From Bordetella ansorpii (GTDB lineage Bacteria > Pseudomonadota > Gammaproteobacteria > Burkholderiales > Burkholderiaceae_B): a DNA stretch of 64,000 nt. The notes beneath the pieces are model-generated. The model was not told the DNA's origin and did not search any database. It was given only the letters and a program-made list of their open reading frames with translations. Both the position numbers and the translations under genes were made by a program. Location: the NCBI RefSeq assembly GCF_900078315.1, contig NZ_FKBS01000012.1, positions 227,460 through 291,459 on the forward strand, in the 5' to 3' direction. Position 1 is the stretch's first letter. Each line of letters starts with the position of its first letter. Positions 35,501 through 44,790 of this stretch are shown here, piece by piece.

Positions 35501-37861
35501 ACGCTGGGTACGCTGCTGGAACAGGTTCGCACGATGGCGCTGGGCGCGCAGGCCAATCAGGACTTGCCGTTCGAGCAGGTCGTGCGCGCCCTGGTGCCGA
35601 TGCGCAATCTGCGCGTCAGTCCGCTGTTCCAGGCCATGTTCAATTTCCTGGGGCAGGACGTTCAAGGGCAGATCCAGTTGCCAGGCATCGCCGTGCGCTA
35701 CCAGCGCGTGCCCGAGGCGGCCTCGCAGTTCGACCTGGCGCTGGATGTGCAGCGCCAGCAGGACGGCACGCTGCTGGCGGATTTCGTCTACCCCGCCGAT
35801 CTGTTCGACGCCGCCACCATCGCGCGCATGGCCGACAGCTATGCGCTGCTGTTGCAGGCCTGCGTGGATGACCTGCAACAGGCGGTCGGCGAGATCGTCC
35901 TGCTGGCCCCCGCGCAGCAGCAGGCGCTGGCGCAGTGGAGCGCCAGCCGTCACGACGGTGTGGCGCCGCTGTTCGAACCGGTGCATAAGGCGATCGAACG
36001 GCATGCGGTGACGCGGCCGCGCGCGGTGGCCCTGGCTGGCGATGCCGGCGAGCTGGATTACGACGCGCTGAACCAGCATGCGAACCAGCTGGCGTCGCGG
36101 CTGCGCGAGGCCGGCGTGCGTCCGGGCGGCGTGGTGGTGTCGGCGTTGCCGCGCTCCGCGCAGATGGTCGTCGCGCTGCTGGCGGTCTTCAAGCTGGGCG
36201 CGGTGCACGTGCCGCTGGACGCCACGCAGCCCGCCGCGCGGTTGAATGCGCTGGTGGCCGACTGCCGCGCGCAACTGGCCATCTTCGAGGCGGAATCGCC
36301 GCTGGCGCTGGCCGCGCCCGCCTGCCCGCAACTCATTCTGCCCGCGCAACTGCCCCCGCTGGGCCCGCGCCTGGCCGATCCCGCGGTGGCGCTGCATGCG
36401 GACAGCCTGGCCTATGTCATCTATACCTCGGGCACGACCGGACGGCCCAAGGGCGTGGCGGTGCCGCACGGCGCGCTGGCCAGCCACCTGCGCGCCATGA
36501 CCGCGCTGTGCGGCATGGACGGGCACGACAGGGTGCTGCAGTTCGCGTCGCCGCACGTCGATGCGGGCCTGGAGCAGACCTTGTTGCCCCTGGCCACGGG
36601 CGCTGCGCTGGTGCTGCAGCCGCGTTGGCAGACGCTGGCGCCGGCCTTCGACCAGGATCTGCAACGATTGGGCGTAACGGTGGCGGACCTGCCGCCGGCC
36701 TATGCCCGCCAGTTGCTGGCGCAGGCGCAGCCCTTGCAGGCGACGCTGCGCGCCGTGCTGTTCGGTGGCGAAGCCTGGCATGAGGACGATCTGCGCCTGT
36801 TCCGGCGCGTGTTGCATCCCGCGTGCATCATCAATGCGTACGGGCCGACCGAGGCGGTGATCACGCCGGTGGCCTGGCGCGCGGACGGCCAATCGCCGGG
36901 CGGCGAGCCCACCGGGGCGCCGCCTATCGGCCGGGCGCTGGGCCCGCGCTGCGCCTATGTGCTGGACGCCGATCTGCAGCCCGTGCCGCCAGGCGTCACC
37001 GGCGAGCTCTACCTGGGCGGCGAAGCCCTGGCGCGCGGCTACCTGAACCGGCCCGACATCACCGCCGACCGTTTCGTCGCCGATCCCTTCCACGTGGCCG
37101 GCGCGCGGCTGTACCGCACCGGCGACCTGGTGAAGTGGCGCGAGGACGGCGAGCTGATCTATCTGCGCCGCAATGACGCGCAAGTCCAGCTGCGGGGATT
37201 CCGCATCGAGCCGGGCGAGATCGAGGCGCGCCTGCTGGCCCTGCAGGGCGTGCGGGAAGCCGTGGTGCTGCTGCTCGAACGCGGCGATACCGCGCAACTG
37301 GTGGCCTGCGTCACGGCCCGAGCCGATCACGCGCTGGATGGCGCCGGCCTGCGGGCCGCTTTGCGCCAGCATCTGCCCGAGGTCATGGTGCCGGGCGCCG
37401 TGCACGTCCTGCCGAGCCTGCCGCTGGCCAGCGGGGGCAAGATCGACCGGGCCGCCCTGGCCGCGCATGCCGAGCAGGCCGCCGTGGCGGCGGCTGGCGC
37501 ATGTCCTGTCCCGGCTACGCCGGCCCAGGACGGCCCGGCCACCGCGCTGGCCGCCGCGCTGGCGGCCATCTGGGCCGAGGTGCTGGGCGTCGAGCACGTC
37601 GGTCCGCACGACAACTTCTTCGACCTGGGCGGCAATTCCCTGCTGCTGATCCGCCTGCATCAGCGCATCGAGGCGCAGCTCGATGCCGGCTTGACCGTGC
37701 TGGACCTGTTCCGCCACGCCACCGTCGCGGCCCAGGCCGCCCATCTGGCGCCCAAGCCGGCGTCCGCTGCCGCCCCGGCGGCCGCGCAGGCCGCCGAGGG
37801 ACGCGCGCAGCGCCAGCGCGCCGCCCTGTTGCAACGCGGCGCCGCACGGAGAGTTCAATGA
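32510..37861 (+). CDS. NRPS loading protein: FAAL-ACP-C-A-PCP
   Basis: A 1783-residue protein, ATG with GGGAG upstream. Residues about 15-600 are a fatty acyl-AMP ligase (FLQYTSGSTAAPKG near 178, then TPLYHDMGLIGG). ACP1 carries FFAAGGDSLAA with Ser639. The first C domain has HHIAADA (His827-His828...Asp832), with Ala in place of the last Gly. An A domain (IYTSGTTGRPKG, NAYGPTE) and a PCP with LGGNSL (Ser1710) follow. FAAL activates a fatty acid with ATP and loads ACP1; the C domain then acylates the first amino acid. Pocket residues read by eye are D-A-E-D-L-G-A-I-T; the acidic pair Glu and Asp suggests a basic side chain such as arginine. It overlaps the next gene by 4 bases. Confidence 0.92.
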   Translation: MAGEKGLAGRERDGAADIVSHLRGLADARGDEPWLTVVGAAPQGRRADVLTYGQLDARVRALAAVLQRDHDRGARALVMLDNDEHYVISMLACFYAGVVAVPVFPPEPNRPQPMMRLREIALDAQAACILTLAHWRDALREGAQEFEEARLLAVDEVDASEAETWHPFAPSPSDIAFLQYTSGSTAAPKGVMVSHGNLIANARAIIASMGITPADRMLTWTPLYHDMGLIGGLLQPLYATTPLVLISPRYFLESPVRWLALVHEFRSTISGGPDFAYRLCVDRVSDTQLRGLDLSCWRVAYTGAEPVRADTCRAFSRRVAAAGFSPAAIYPCYGLAESTLLATGGRRGDGMRSTRFHSADMAAGQARALQEPDGAEAMELVDCGVAADGHEIGIFDGAAARPLKAGEVGEIWIYGPSVACGYWNRPDASRETFVGEPGRRWLRTGDLGFLREGRLYITGRQKDLIIVNGHNLYPQDIERVVEQGVAGARPGRVAAFAVHGASGQDEGVGVALEVSRKERKQTSVAQVVEAAITAVGAAFGHAPEVVVLLEPGALPKTSSGKLQRQACRQGWARRTLDAYGAYAHGRYVLGEDANANADAGDAAPRTDTERALCEVWRQALDLSATPPRDAHFFAAGGDSLAATRLAALIRRQWGFACSAQDILAQPRLHALAGWIAGQADAPAPQVDGPAPRDRGQQALAQPVSHAQESQWFLWQLDPGGAAYHVCAALHLSRRPDRAALETALAALRERHAVLRTVYDVTPEGAVTQRVTPAQGPVASWISANDGLDAALRRFSHAPFDLRQGPLLRAAVITEEDAPDCVLAIALHHIAADAVSMALLLREWAQAYAHAAAGQADPASAPALQYADFAAWQRGQSQTAAFARQLAWWRDRLGERHPVLALPLDRPRTDAARHPAGHFRLTVDAALGARLQQVAAGQGASLFMLLLAAFHALLHRYTGQEDVRVGVPMAQRTAPGTQDMVGLFVNTVVMRATVRGRLTLGTLLEQVRTMALGAQANQDLPFEQVVRALVPMRNLRVSPLFQAMFNFLGQDVQGQIQLPGIAVRYQRVPEAASQFDLALDVQRQQDGTLLADFVYPADLFDAATIARMADSYALLLQACVDDLQQAVGEIVLLAPAQQQALAQWSASRHDGVAPLFEPVHKAIERHAVTRPRAVALAGDAGELDYDALNQHANQLASRLREAGVRPGGVVVSALPRSAQMVVALLAVFKLGAVHVPLDATQPAARLNALVADCRAQLAIFEAESPLALAAPACPQLILPAQLPPLGPRLADPAVALHADSLAYVIYTSGTTGRPKGVAVPHGALASHLRAMTALCGMDGHDRVLQFASPHVDAGLEQTLLPLATGAALVLQPRWQTLAPAFDQDLQRLGVTVADLPPAYARQLLAQAQPLQATLRAVLFGGEAWHEDDLRLFRRVLHPACIINAYGPTEAVITPVAWRADGQSPGGEPTGAPPIGRALGPRCAYVLDADLQPVPPGVTGELYLGGEALARGYLNRPDITADRFVADPFHVAGARLYRTGDLVKWREDGELIYLRRNDAQVQLRGFRIEPGEIEARLLALQGVREAVVLLLERGDTAQLVACVTARADHALDGAGLRAALRQHLPEVMVPGAVHVLPSLPLASGGKIDRAALAAHAEQAAVAAAGACPVPATPAQDGPATALAAALAAIWAEVLGVEHVGPHDNFFDLGGNSLLLIRLHQRIEAQLDAGLTVLDLFRHATVAAQAAHLAPKPASAAAPAAAQAAEGRAQRQRAALLQRGAARRVQ

Positions 37862-40800
37862 GCACCCCTGATTCCGATTCCCTGGATACCGGCACGGGCC
37901 TGGAGATCGCCATCGTCGGCATGGCCGGCCGCTTTCCCGGCGCGGCGGATCCCGATGCCTTCTGGCGCAACCTGCGCGACGGCGTGCAATCGCGCACGGC
38001 GTTCTCGGACGCGGACCTGCTGGCGCGGGGCGTGCCGCAGCAGGCGCTGGACGATCCCGGCTATGTGCGCGCGGGCATCGTGCTGGACGACGTGGCCGAG
38101 TTCGACGCGGGCTTCTTCGGCTATACGCCGCGCGAGGCCGAACAGCTCGATCCGCAGCACCGATTGTTCCTGGAGTGCGCCTGGCAGGCCCTGGAGCAGG
38201 CCGGCGGCGTCGGGCGCGCGCGCAACGATTCCGTCGGGGTGTACGGCGGCAGCGGCGCGGGCCTGTACCTGCTGCGCCACCTGTTGCCGGCCACCGGGTT
38301 GGGGGCGGACAGCGGCATCGCCGACCTGCTGGGCCTGCTGAACGGCAACTCGCCGGGCTCCTTGTGCGCGCGGGTGGCCTACAAGCTGGACCTGCGCGGA
38401 CCGGCGGTCACCTTGCAGACGGAATGCTCGACCTCGCTGGCCGCGGTGCATTACGCCTGCCATGCGCTATGGGCGCAGGACTGCGACATGGCCCTGGCGG
38501 GCGGGGTGTGGATCAACCTGATGCAGGAGCAGGGCTACCAGTTCCAGGAAGGCGCCATCCTGTCGCCGGACGGCCGTTGCCGCGCCTTCGACCAGGACGC
38601 GCGCGGCACGGTGATCGGCAGCGGCGCAGGCGTGGTGGCGCTCAAGCGCCTGGCCGACGCGCTGCGCGATGGCGATACCGTGCATGCCGTCATCAAGGGG
38701 TCCGCCGTCAACAACGACGGGGCGGACAAGGTCGGCTTCACCGCGCCCAGCGTGGCCGGGCAGGCCGCTGTCATCCGCGCCGCGCTGGCCCTGGCCGATG
38801 TGGCGCCGGCCAGCGTGGGCTATGTCGAGGCGCATGGCACCGGCACCACGCTGGGCGATCCGGTGGAGATTGCCGCGCTGGCCGAGGCCTTCGGCGCGGA
38901 TTGCCCGCCAGGCAGTTGCGCGCTGGGATCGGTCAAGACCAATATCGGCCACCTGGACGCGGCCGCGGGCATCGCCGGCCTGATCAAGGCGGCGCTGGCG
39001 CTGCGCCACCAGCAGTTGCCGCCCAGCCTGAATTTCCAGTCGCCCAATCCGCGTATCGACTTCGGCGCCACGCCGTTCTACGTGAACACCTCACTGCGGC
39101 CGTGGCCGCGCGGCGCGACGCCGCGCCGCGCCGGCGTCAGTTCGTTCGGCATGGGCGGCACCAATGTGCACGTGGTGCTCGAAGAAGCGCCGGTTCCCGA
39201 CGTATCGGGCGCGCCCGATGATCGCTGGCAGGTGCTGCCCGTGTCGGCGCAGACGCCCGCCGCCCTGAACGACGCACGGACCCGCCTGGCCCGGCATCTG
39301 GAACAATCGCCCGGGGCGCCGCTGGGCGACGTGGCGTGGACGCTGCAGGCCGGCCGGCGCGAGTTCGCGCACCGCGACGCCGTGGTCGCGCGTGATGCCG
39401 CGCAGGCGGCCCGGTTGCTGGCCGAGCCCATGCGCCAACCGGCTGCCGCCGTGCGCGCCGCGCCGCCGGTGGCCTGGCTGTTTCCCGGCAGCGGCGCGCA
39501 ATACGGCGGCATGGCCGCCGCGCTGTACCGCGACGACGAGGGTTTCCGCCAGACCCTGGATCACTGCTGCGCGCGGCTGCGCGCACTGACCGGACATGAT
39601 CTGTTGCCCCTCGTGCTGGCCGAGGGCGCGGCAAGCGAGACGGCGGACACGGCGCTGTTCGAGGTCGCGCTGGCGCAGCCCGCGCTGTTCGCGGTCGAGT
39701 ACGCCATGGCGCAATGGTGGCTGCGGCGTGGCGTGCGGCCCGACATCATGCTGGGCCATAGCCTGGGCGAATATGCCGCCGCCTGCGTGGCCGGCGTCTT
39801 CGAACTGGACGACGCGCTGTACGTGGTGGCCGAGCGTGCCCGGCTGCTGCAATCGCTGCCGCCCGGCGCCATGACCGCCGTGGCGCTGCCGGCGGACGCG
39901 CTGGCGCCGGTGCTGCGCGAGACCGGTTGCGATCTGGCCGCCGTCAACGGCGAAGAGGTCAGTGTGCTGTCGGGGCCGCTGCCGGCCATCGAGGCGGCCG
40001 AGGCCTGGCTGGCGCGCGAAGGCCATGTGCCGCGCCGCCTGCACGTGGCCCTCGCCTCGCATTCGGCCATGACCGAGGCCGTGACGGGGCCGCTGGAGCG
40101 GGTCGTGGCCTCGGTGCCACGGCGTGCGCCGTCCATTCCGTTCGTCTCCAATCTGACGGGCGCGCGCATCACCGACGAGATGGCGACGGACCCGGCCTAT
40201 TGGGCCCGGCACCTGCGCGGCACGGTGCGCTATGCGCAAGGGCTGGACACGCTGTATGCCGAGCCGGGCAGGGTGCTGCTGGAGGTCGGGCCTGGCGAGA
40301 CGCTGATCGCGCTGGCGCGGCAACATCCCGGCGCCGGCACGGCGCGCGCATTGATGGCTTCCCTGGCGCACCCGAGGCAGCGCGACGAGAACGGCGCGCG
40401 CATCGCGCAGGCGGTGGCGGCGCTGTGGCAAGCCGGCGTACCGGTCGATTGGCGCGCCTGCCGCGCCAACGGTGGCCGCATGGTGCCGCTGCCCACCTAT
40501 CCGTTCCAGCGCAAGCGCCATTGGGTCGACGCCACGACGGCCGCATCGCGGCAGGCGCAGGCGGGGCCGACGTATTGCATGACGTGGCGCCGTGCCGCCG
40601 CGCCAAGTCGTGTGAAGACGACCCGCGGGGAGGGCCCCGGCGTGGCGTGGTCCGGCGTGGATGCGTCCGGCGTGGATACGTCCGGCGCGCAGAATCGCAG
40701 CCTGGATACGTCGGCCACGGGCTGCGTGCTGTGGGTCGGGCCGGCGCCAGACGGCTGCATCGAAGGATTGGGAACGCGGGGGTACACGGTACGCCACGTA

Positions 40801-43800
40801 GCGGACACGGCGGCGCTGCCTGCCGCATTGGCGCGGGCGCGCGCCGAGCCGGGCGGACTGGCGCAGGTGGTCTGGCAGGCGCCCGGCGCGGGCGCGGACG
40901 ACCTGGCCGGCATCGACGGCCTGTTGGCCGTGCTGCACGCGTTGGACCCGTCCACCCCGCCCCAGGCCGCCTCACCCCTGGGGCTGACCGTGCTGACGCG
41001 CGGCGCGCTCGATGTCTCGGGCGACGAACCTATCGATCCGGCTGCCGCCGCGCTCAATGGCCTGCTCAAGGTGGCGCAGCAGGAGTATCCCGGCCTGGCG
41101 TGCCGCCTGCTGGACCTGGGCGGCGCCGCCACGCCCGCCGCCGTGCTGTGCGCCGAACTGGCGGCCTGGCCGTCCGGGGACCCCGCCACGCCGCACCCAT
41201 CCACTGTTGCCTATCGCGGCCGCCAACGCTGGCTGCGCGACGTCGCGCCCCTGGCGCTGCCGCCGTCGGCGCCGCGCCTGCGCCGCGCCGGGGTCGTGCT
41301 GATCACCGGCGGCCTGGGCGGCGTCGGCCTGGCGCTGGCCGGCCATCTGGCCGCGCAATGGCAGACGCGGCTGGCGCTGCTGGGCCGCAATGCCACCGCG
41401 CAGGCCCGCGCACCCGCCATGCAGCAGCGCCTGCAGGCCCTGGAGGCCGCGGGCGGCCAGGTGCTGGTCTGCGACGCCGACGTCGGCGATCCCGCCAGCC
41501 TGCAGGCGGCGCTGGCGCTGACGCGCGCCCGCTACGGCGCCTTGCATGGCGTGGTGCACGCCGCCGGCGCCGATGCGACCGGTATGCTGGCCGATTGGGA
41601 CGGCGCCGCGATGGCGGGCGTGCTGGCGCCCAAGATCGCCGGCACGCGCGCGCTGCTCGACGCGCTGGCCGGGCAGCCGCTGGATTTCGTGCTGCTGTGC
41701 TCGTCGCTGGCCAGCGTGGCGGGCGGCCTGGGCATGGGGGCCTATGCGGCGGCCAATGCCTATCTGGACGGCGCCGCGGCGCAAGCCACGCGGCACTGCG
41801 ATTACCCGGTGCTGTCGGTCAATTGGGATGCCTGGCGCGGCCTGGGCATGGCGGCCGGCATGGAGATGCCCGATGGCGTCGGCCTGGAGGGTCCGGCCGG
41901 CGCACGCCTGTTCGAGCGCATCGTCGACGCCGCGCCGTGCGCGCAGGTGCTGGTCTGCACCACGGACCTGCACGCGCGCCTGCGGGCATCCGGCCAGGAT
42001 CTGCTGGACGGCGTGGACGAGGCGGAAGCGGGCGCCGCCACGGCGCAGACGCGTCATCCCCGGCCGTCCCTGCCGACCCCCTACGCAGCGCCGCGCGACG
42101 CGGCCGAGCGCGAAGTGGCCGCCGTCTGGCAAGAGCGCCTGGGCCTGGACGGCATCGGCCGGGACGACAGTTTCTTCGAACTGGGCGGCGATTCGCTGGT
42201 GGCCATCCAGGTCCTGTCGCGCCTGAAGAAGCAATGGGGCGTGGACGTCCACCCCAGCGCGTTCTTCCGCGAACCCACCATCGCCGCACTGGCGGCGCAG
42301 GCCGCACGCGCGCGCCAGGGCGGCGCGGCGGCCCGGGCGCCGGTGGAACTGGCGCCGCTGCAACATGGCGACGTGCTGCCGCTATCGCCCATGCAGCGGC
42401 GTCTCTGGCTGGTGCAACGGCTGGCCGACCCGGCGCAGGACAGCGCGCTGTCGGCCTACAACATCTCGGCCAGGCTGGACATCGAGGGCCGGGTGGAGCC
42501 CGACCTGGTGGCGCGCGCCATCGGCACCATCATCGAACGCCACCAGGCCCTGCGCACGGTCTATGACGAAGACGAGGACGGCAATCCGCTGGCGCGGGCC
42601 GTGGCCGCGCCGACGCTGAATCTTCCCGTGCACGACCTGCGCGACGCGACTGCCGCTGACCGGCAGGCGCGCGAGGCGGCCTTGTTCGACACGCTGCGCG
42701 GCACGCCGCTGCCCTTGGACGCCGCGCCGCTGTTGCGCGCATGCATGCTGCGGCTGGCGCCCACGCGGTCGCGCCTGTTGGTGGCCGTGCATCACATCGC
42801 CTTCGATGGCTGGTCGATCTCGGTGTTCGCCCGCGAGCTGAGCGGCATCTACCAGGCCCTGGCGCAAGAGCGCCCGCTGACGCTGGCGCCGCCAGCCGTG
42901 CAGTATGCCGACTACGCCGCCTGGGAAGCGCGCCGCCACACGCCGCAGGCCCTGCAGGCCAGCCGCGCTTTCTGGCGCGACTACCTGGCCGGAGCGCCCG
43001 CCGTGTCCAGTCCGCCGTCCGAACGGCCACGGCCCGCGGTGGCCTCGCATCGCGGCGGCTGCGTGCCGCTGCAACTGCCGCCCGAACTGGCCGACGGGCT
43101 GCGCCGCGTGGCGCGCGGCAGCGGCACCTCGCTGTTCAACGTGCTGATCGCGGCGTTCTTCCTGGTCATGCACCGGGCGGCCGATGCGCGCGACCTGGTG
43201 GTCGGCACCGACGTGGCCGGGCGCGACCATCCCTGGCTTGAACATTCGATCGGGTTCTTCGTCAACGTAGTACCGCTGCGTTCGCGCCTGGACGATGCGC
43301 CGCCCAGCTTCCTGCCCTGGCTGGCGCACACCGCCGGGCAGGTATCGGCGGCCATGGATCACCGCCACGTCCCGTTCGACGAGATCGTGGACATGGCGGG
43401 CGCGCCGCGCTCGCGCGGCCACAATCCCTTGCTGCAGATGCTGTTCGTGCTGCAGAACACGCCGGCCGCGCGCTTCGAACTGGGCGAGGCCAGCGTCCAG
43501 ATACTGCCCCAGGGTGAGAATGACGCCAAATTCGACCTCGCCGTGTTCGTCACGGAACAACCCGCCGGCCTGGCCTGCGAGTGGGTCTATGCGTCCGACC
43601 TGTACTCGGAAGCGACGGCGCGCGAGTACGCGGCGGCATGGCACGGGCTCCTGACCCGTATCGCGGATACGCCGGATCTGGATATCGCGCCGTTCGTTTC
43701 CCGCAACAAGGAGAAGGTCGGCATGCGAACCGCTTTGGCAAACAGCAAGGCAAACAAACTGGCGCGCCTGGCGGCGGGCGCCGCGCAGCGCCCCGACAGC

Positions 43801-44790
43801 GCCGCGCAGGTCGCCACCAGGCCCTTCGACGAAGGCAGGTTGCTGCCGCTGGTGATCGAGCCGGCCCAGCCCGGCCTGGATGCGGTCGCGTGGGCCCGCG
43901 CCAACGCCGGGCAGATCGAACAATGGGTGGCGCGGCACGGCGGCCTGCTGTTCCGCGACTTCGGGCTGAAGACGCCGCAGCAGTTCGAATCGTTCGCCGA
44001 GGCGATCGAGCCGCAACTGTTCGGCAGCTATGGCGACCTGCCCAAGAAAGAGGGCGGGCGCAATACCTACCGCTCCACGCCGTATCCCGAAAAGCAGATG
44101 ATTCTGTACCACAACGAAAGCGCGCACCTGGAGCGTTGGCCGCGCAAGCAGTGGTTCTTCTGCGAACTGCCTTCGCCCTCGGGCGGCGCCACGCCCATCG
44201 TCGATTGCCGGGAGATGCTGACGCGCCTGCCGCAACACGTGGTCGAGCGGTTCGAGCAGCACGGCTTGTTGTACGTGCGCACCTTCACGCCCCGGCTGGA
44301 CGTGGATTGGCGTGATTTCTACAAGACCTCGGACCGCGCGCAAGTGGAGTCGCGTCTGGCGGCGGCGGGTACGCAATGGCGCTGGCTGGATGCCGACACG
44401 CTGCAGACCCGCACGCAGTGCCCGGCCATCATCCGCCATCCCGTGACGGGCGAGCGCAGCTTCTTCAATCAGGTCCAGTTGCACCATAGCGCGTGCCTGG
44501 AAGAGGACGTGCGCGAAGACCTGCTGAGCCTGGTGGGCGCCGAGCGCATGCCGCGCCAGGTGTACTACGGCGACGGATCGGTGATTCCCGACGACGTCAT
44601 GCGTATCGTGGGCGAGGCCTACGAGGCATGCGCGGTGCGCTTCCAGTGGCGCCAGGGCGACATCGTGATGCTGGACAACATGCTGGCCGCGCATGCGCGC
44701 GACCCGTATCAAGGCCCCCGCAAGATCGTCGTGGCGATGGGGGAAATGGTCGACCGGTCCTCGCTGGACCTCGCGGAGCAGGCGCAATGA
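37858..44790 (+). CDS. Hybrid PKS-NRPS: KS-AT-KR-ACP-C fused to an aspartyl beta-hydroxylase
   Basis: A 2310-residue protein. The KS has Cys190 in QTECSTSL, then HGTGT and NIGH. The AT has GHSLGE (Ser635) and a LASH motif where malonyl-type ATs have HAFH. The KR has GGLGGVG near 1150 and Ser1283/Tyr1296. The ACP is GGDS (Ser1446), and a full C domain follows with HHIAFDGWS (His1645-1646). The C-terminal 350 residues are a non-haem iron/2-oxoglutarate oxygenase of the TauD/SyrP type: His2085-Asn-Glu2087, distal His2279 and Arg2288. It should extend the first amino acid with one ketide unit, reduce it, condense it with the next residue, and hydroxylate an aspartyl group. Hydroxylases fused to the C-terminus of an NRPS are described in siderophore clusters as L-threo beta-hydroxylases. 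Confidence 0.9.
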   Translation: MSTPDSDSLDTGTGLEIAIVGMAGRFPGAADPDAFWRNLRDGVQSRTAFSDADLLARGVPQQALDDPGYVRAGIVLDDVAEFDAGFFGYTPREAEQLDPQHRLFLECAWQALEQAGGVGRARNDSVGVYGGSGAGLYLLRHLLPATGLGADSGIADLLGLLNGNSPGSLCARVAYKLDLRGPAVTLQTECSTSLAAVHYACHALWAQDCDMALAGGVWINLMQEQGYQFQEGAILSPDGRCRAFDQDARGTVIGSGAGVVALKRLADALRDGDTVHAVIKGSAVNNDGADKVGFTAPSVAGQAAVIRAALALADVAPASVGYVEAHGTGTTLGDPVEIAALAEAFGADCPPGSCALGSVKTNIGHLDAAAGIAGLIKAALALRHQQLPPSLNFQSPNPRIDFGATPFYVNTSLRPWPRGATPRRAGVSSFGMGGTNVHVVLEEAPVPDVSGAPDDRWQVLPVSAQTPAALNDARTRLARHLEQSPGAPLGDVAWTLQAGRREFAHRDAVVARDAAQAARLLAEPMRQPAAAVRAAPPVAWLFPGSGAQYGGMAAALYRDDEGFRQTLDHCCARLRALTGHDLLPLVLAEGAASETADTALFEVALAQPALFAVEYAMAQWWLRRGVRPDIMLGHSLGEYAAACVAGVFELDDALYVVAERARLLQSLPPGAMTAVALPADALAPVLRETGCDLAAVNGEEVSVLSGPLPAIEAAEAWLAREGHVPRRLHVALASHSAMTEAVTGPLERVVASVPRRAPSIPFVSNLTGARITDEMATDPAYWARHLRGTVRYAQGLDTLYAEPGRVLLEVGPGETLIALARQHPGAGTARALMASLAHPRQRDENGARIAQAVAALWQAGVPVDWRACRANGGRMVPLPTYPFQRKRHWVDATTAASRQAQAGPTYCMTWRRAAAPSRVKTTRGEGPGVAWSGVDASGVDTSGAQNRSLDTSATGCVLWVGPAPDGCIEGLGTRGYTVRHVADTAALPAALARARAEPGGLAQVVWQAPGAGADDLAGIDGLLAVLHALDPSTPPQAASPLGLTVLTRGALDVSGDEPIDPAAAALNGLLKVAQQEYPGLACRLLDLGGAATPAAVLCAELAAWPSGDPATPHPSTVAYRGRQRWLRDVAPLALPPSAPRLRRAGVVLITGGLGGVGLALAGHLAAQWQTRLALLGRNATAQARAPAMQQRLQALEAAGGQVLVCDADVGDPASLQAALALTRARYGALHGVVHAAGADATGMLADWDGAAMAGVLAPKIAGTRALLDALAGQPLDFVLLCSSLASVAGGLGMGAYAAANAYLDGAAAQATRHCDYPVLSVNWDAWRGLGMAAGMEMPDGVGLEGPAGARLFERIVDAAPCAQVLVCTTDLHARLRASGQDLLDGVDEAEAGAATAQTRHPRPSLPTPYAAPRDAAEREVAAVWQERLGLDGIGRDDSFFELGGDSLVAIQVLSRLKKQWGVDVHPSAFFREPTIAALAAQAARARQGGAAARAPVELAPLQHGDVLPLSPMQRRLWLVQRLADPAQDSALSAYNISARLDIEGRVEPDLVARAIGTIIERHQALRTVYDEDEDGNPLARAVAAPTLNLPVHDLRDATAADRQAREAALFDTLRGTPLPLDAAPLLRACMLRLAPTRSRLLVAVHHIAFDGWSISVFARELSGIYQALAQERPLTLAPPAVQYADYAAWEARRHTPQALQASRAFWRDYLAGAPAVSSPPSERPRPAVASHRGGCVPLQLPPELADGLRRVARGSGTSLFNVLIAAFFLVMHRAADARDLVVGTDVAGRDHPWLEHSIGFFVNVVPLRSRLDDAPPSFLPWLAHTAGQVSAAMDHRHVPFDEIVDMAGAPRSRGHNPLLQMLFVLQNTPAARFELGEASVQILPQGENDAKFDLAVFVTEQPAGLACEWVYASDLYSEATAREYAAAWHGLLTRIADTPDLDIAPFVSRNKEKVGMRTALANSKANKLARLAAGAAQRPDSAAQVATRPFDEGRLLPLVIEPAQPGLDAVAWARANAGQIEQWVARHGGLLFRDFGLKTPQQFESFAEAIEPQLFGSYGDLPKKEGGRNTYRSTPYPEKQMILYHNESAHLERWPRKQWFFCELPSPSGGATPIVDCREMLTRLPQHVVERFEQHGLLYVRTFTPRLDVDWRDFYKTSDRAQVESRLAAAGTQWRWLDADTLQTRTQCPAIIRHPVTGERSFFNQVQLHHSACLEEDVREDLLSLVGAERMPRQVYYGDGSVIPDDVMRIVGEAYEACAVRFQWRQGDIVMLDNMLAAHARDPYQGPRKIVVAMGEMVDRSSLDLAEQAQ
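43708..43725 (+). promoter_or_regulatory. Internal ribosome binding site and ATG before the hydroxylase domain
   Basis: AAGGAG (43708-43713) stands 9 bases upstream of an in-frame ATG (43723-43725, Met1956), exactly at the junction between the C domain and the hydroxylase. Translation from here would give a 355-residue stand-alone SyrP-like protein ending at 44790. It is either a functional internal start or a relic of a gene fusion. Confidence 0.5.

Noticed and set aside
32336-37858. A very long open frame on the minus strand (about 1840 codons) opposite the first NRPS gene, and similar ones opposite the other synthetases (for example 51037-55755 and 58630-63867).
   Set aside because: They are rich in His, Gln, Arg and Ala with no domain pattern. 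GC-rich codon bias on the coding strand suppresses stops on the opposite strand, and the plus-strand proteins are complete and well conserved.
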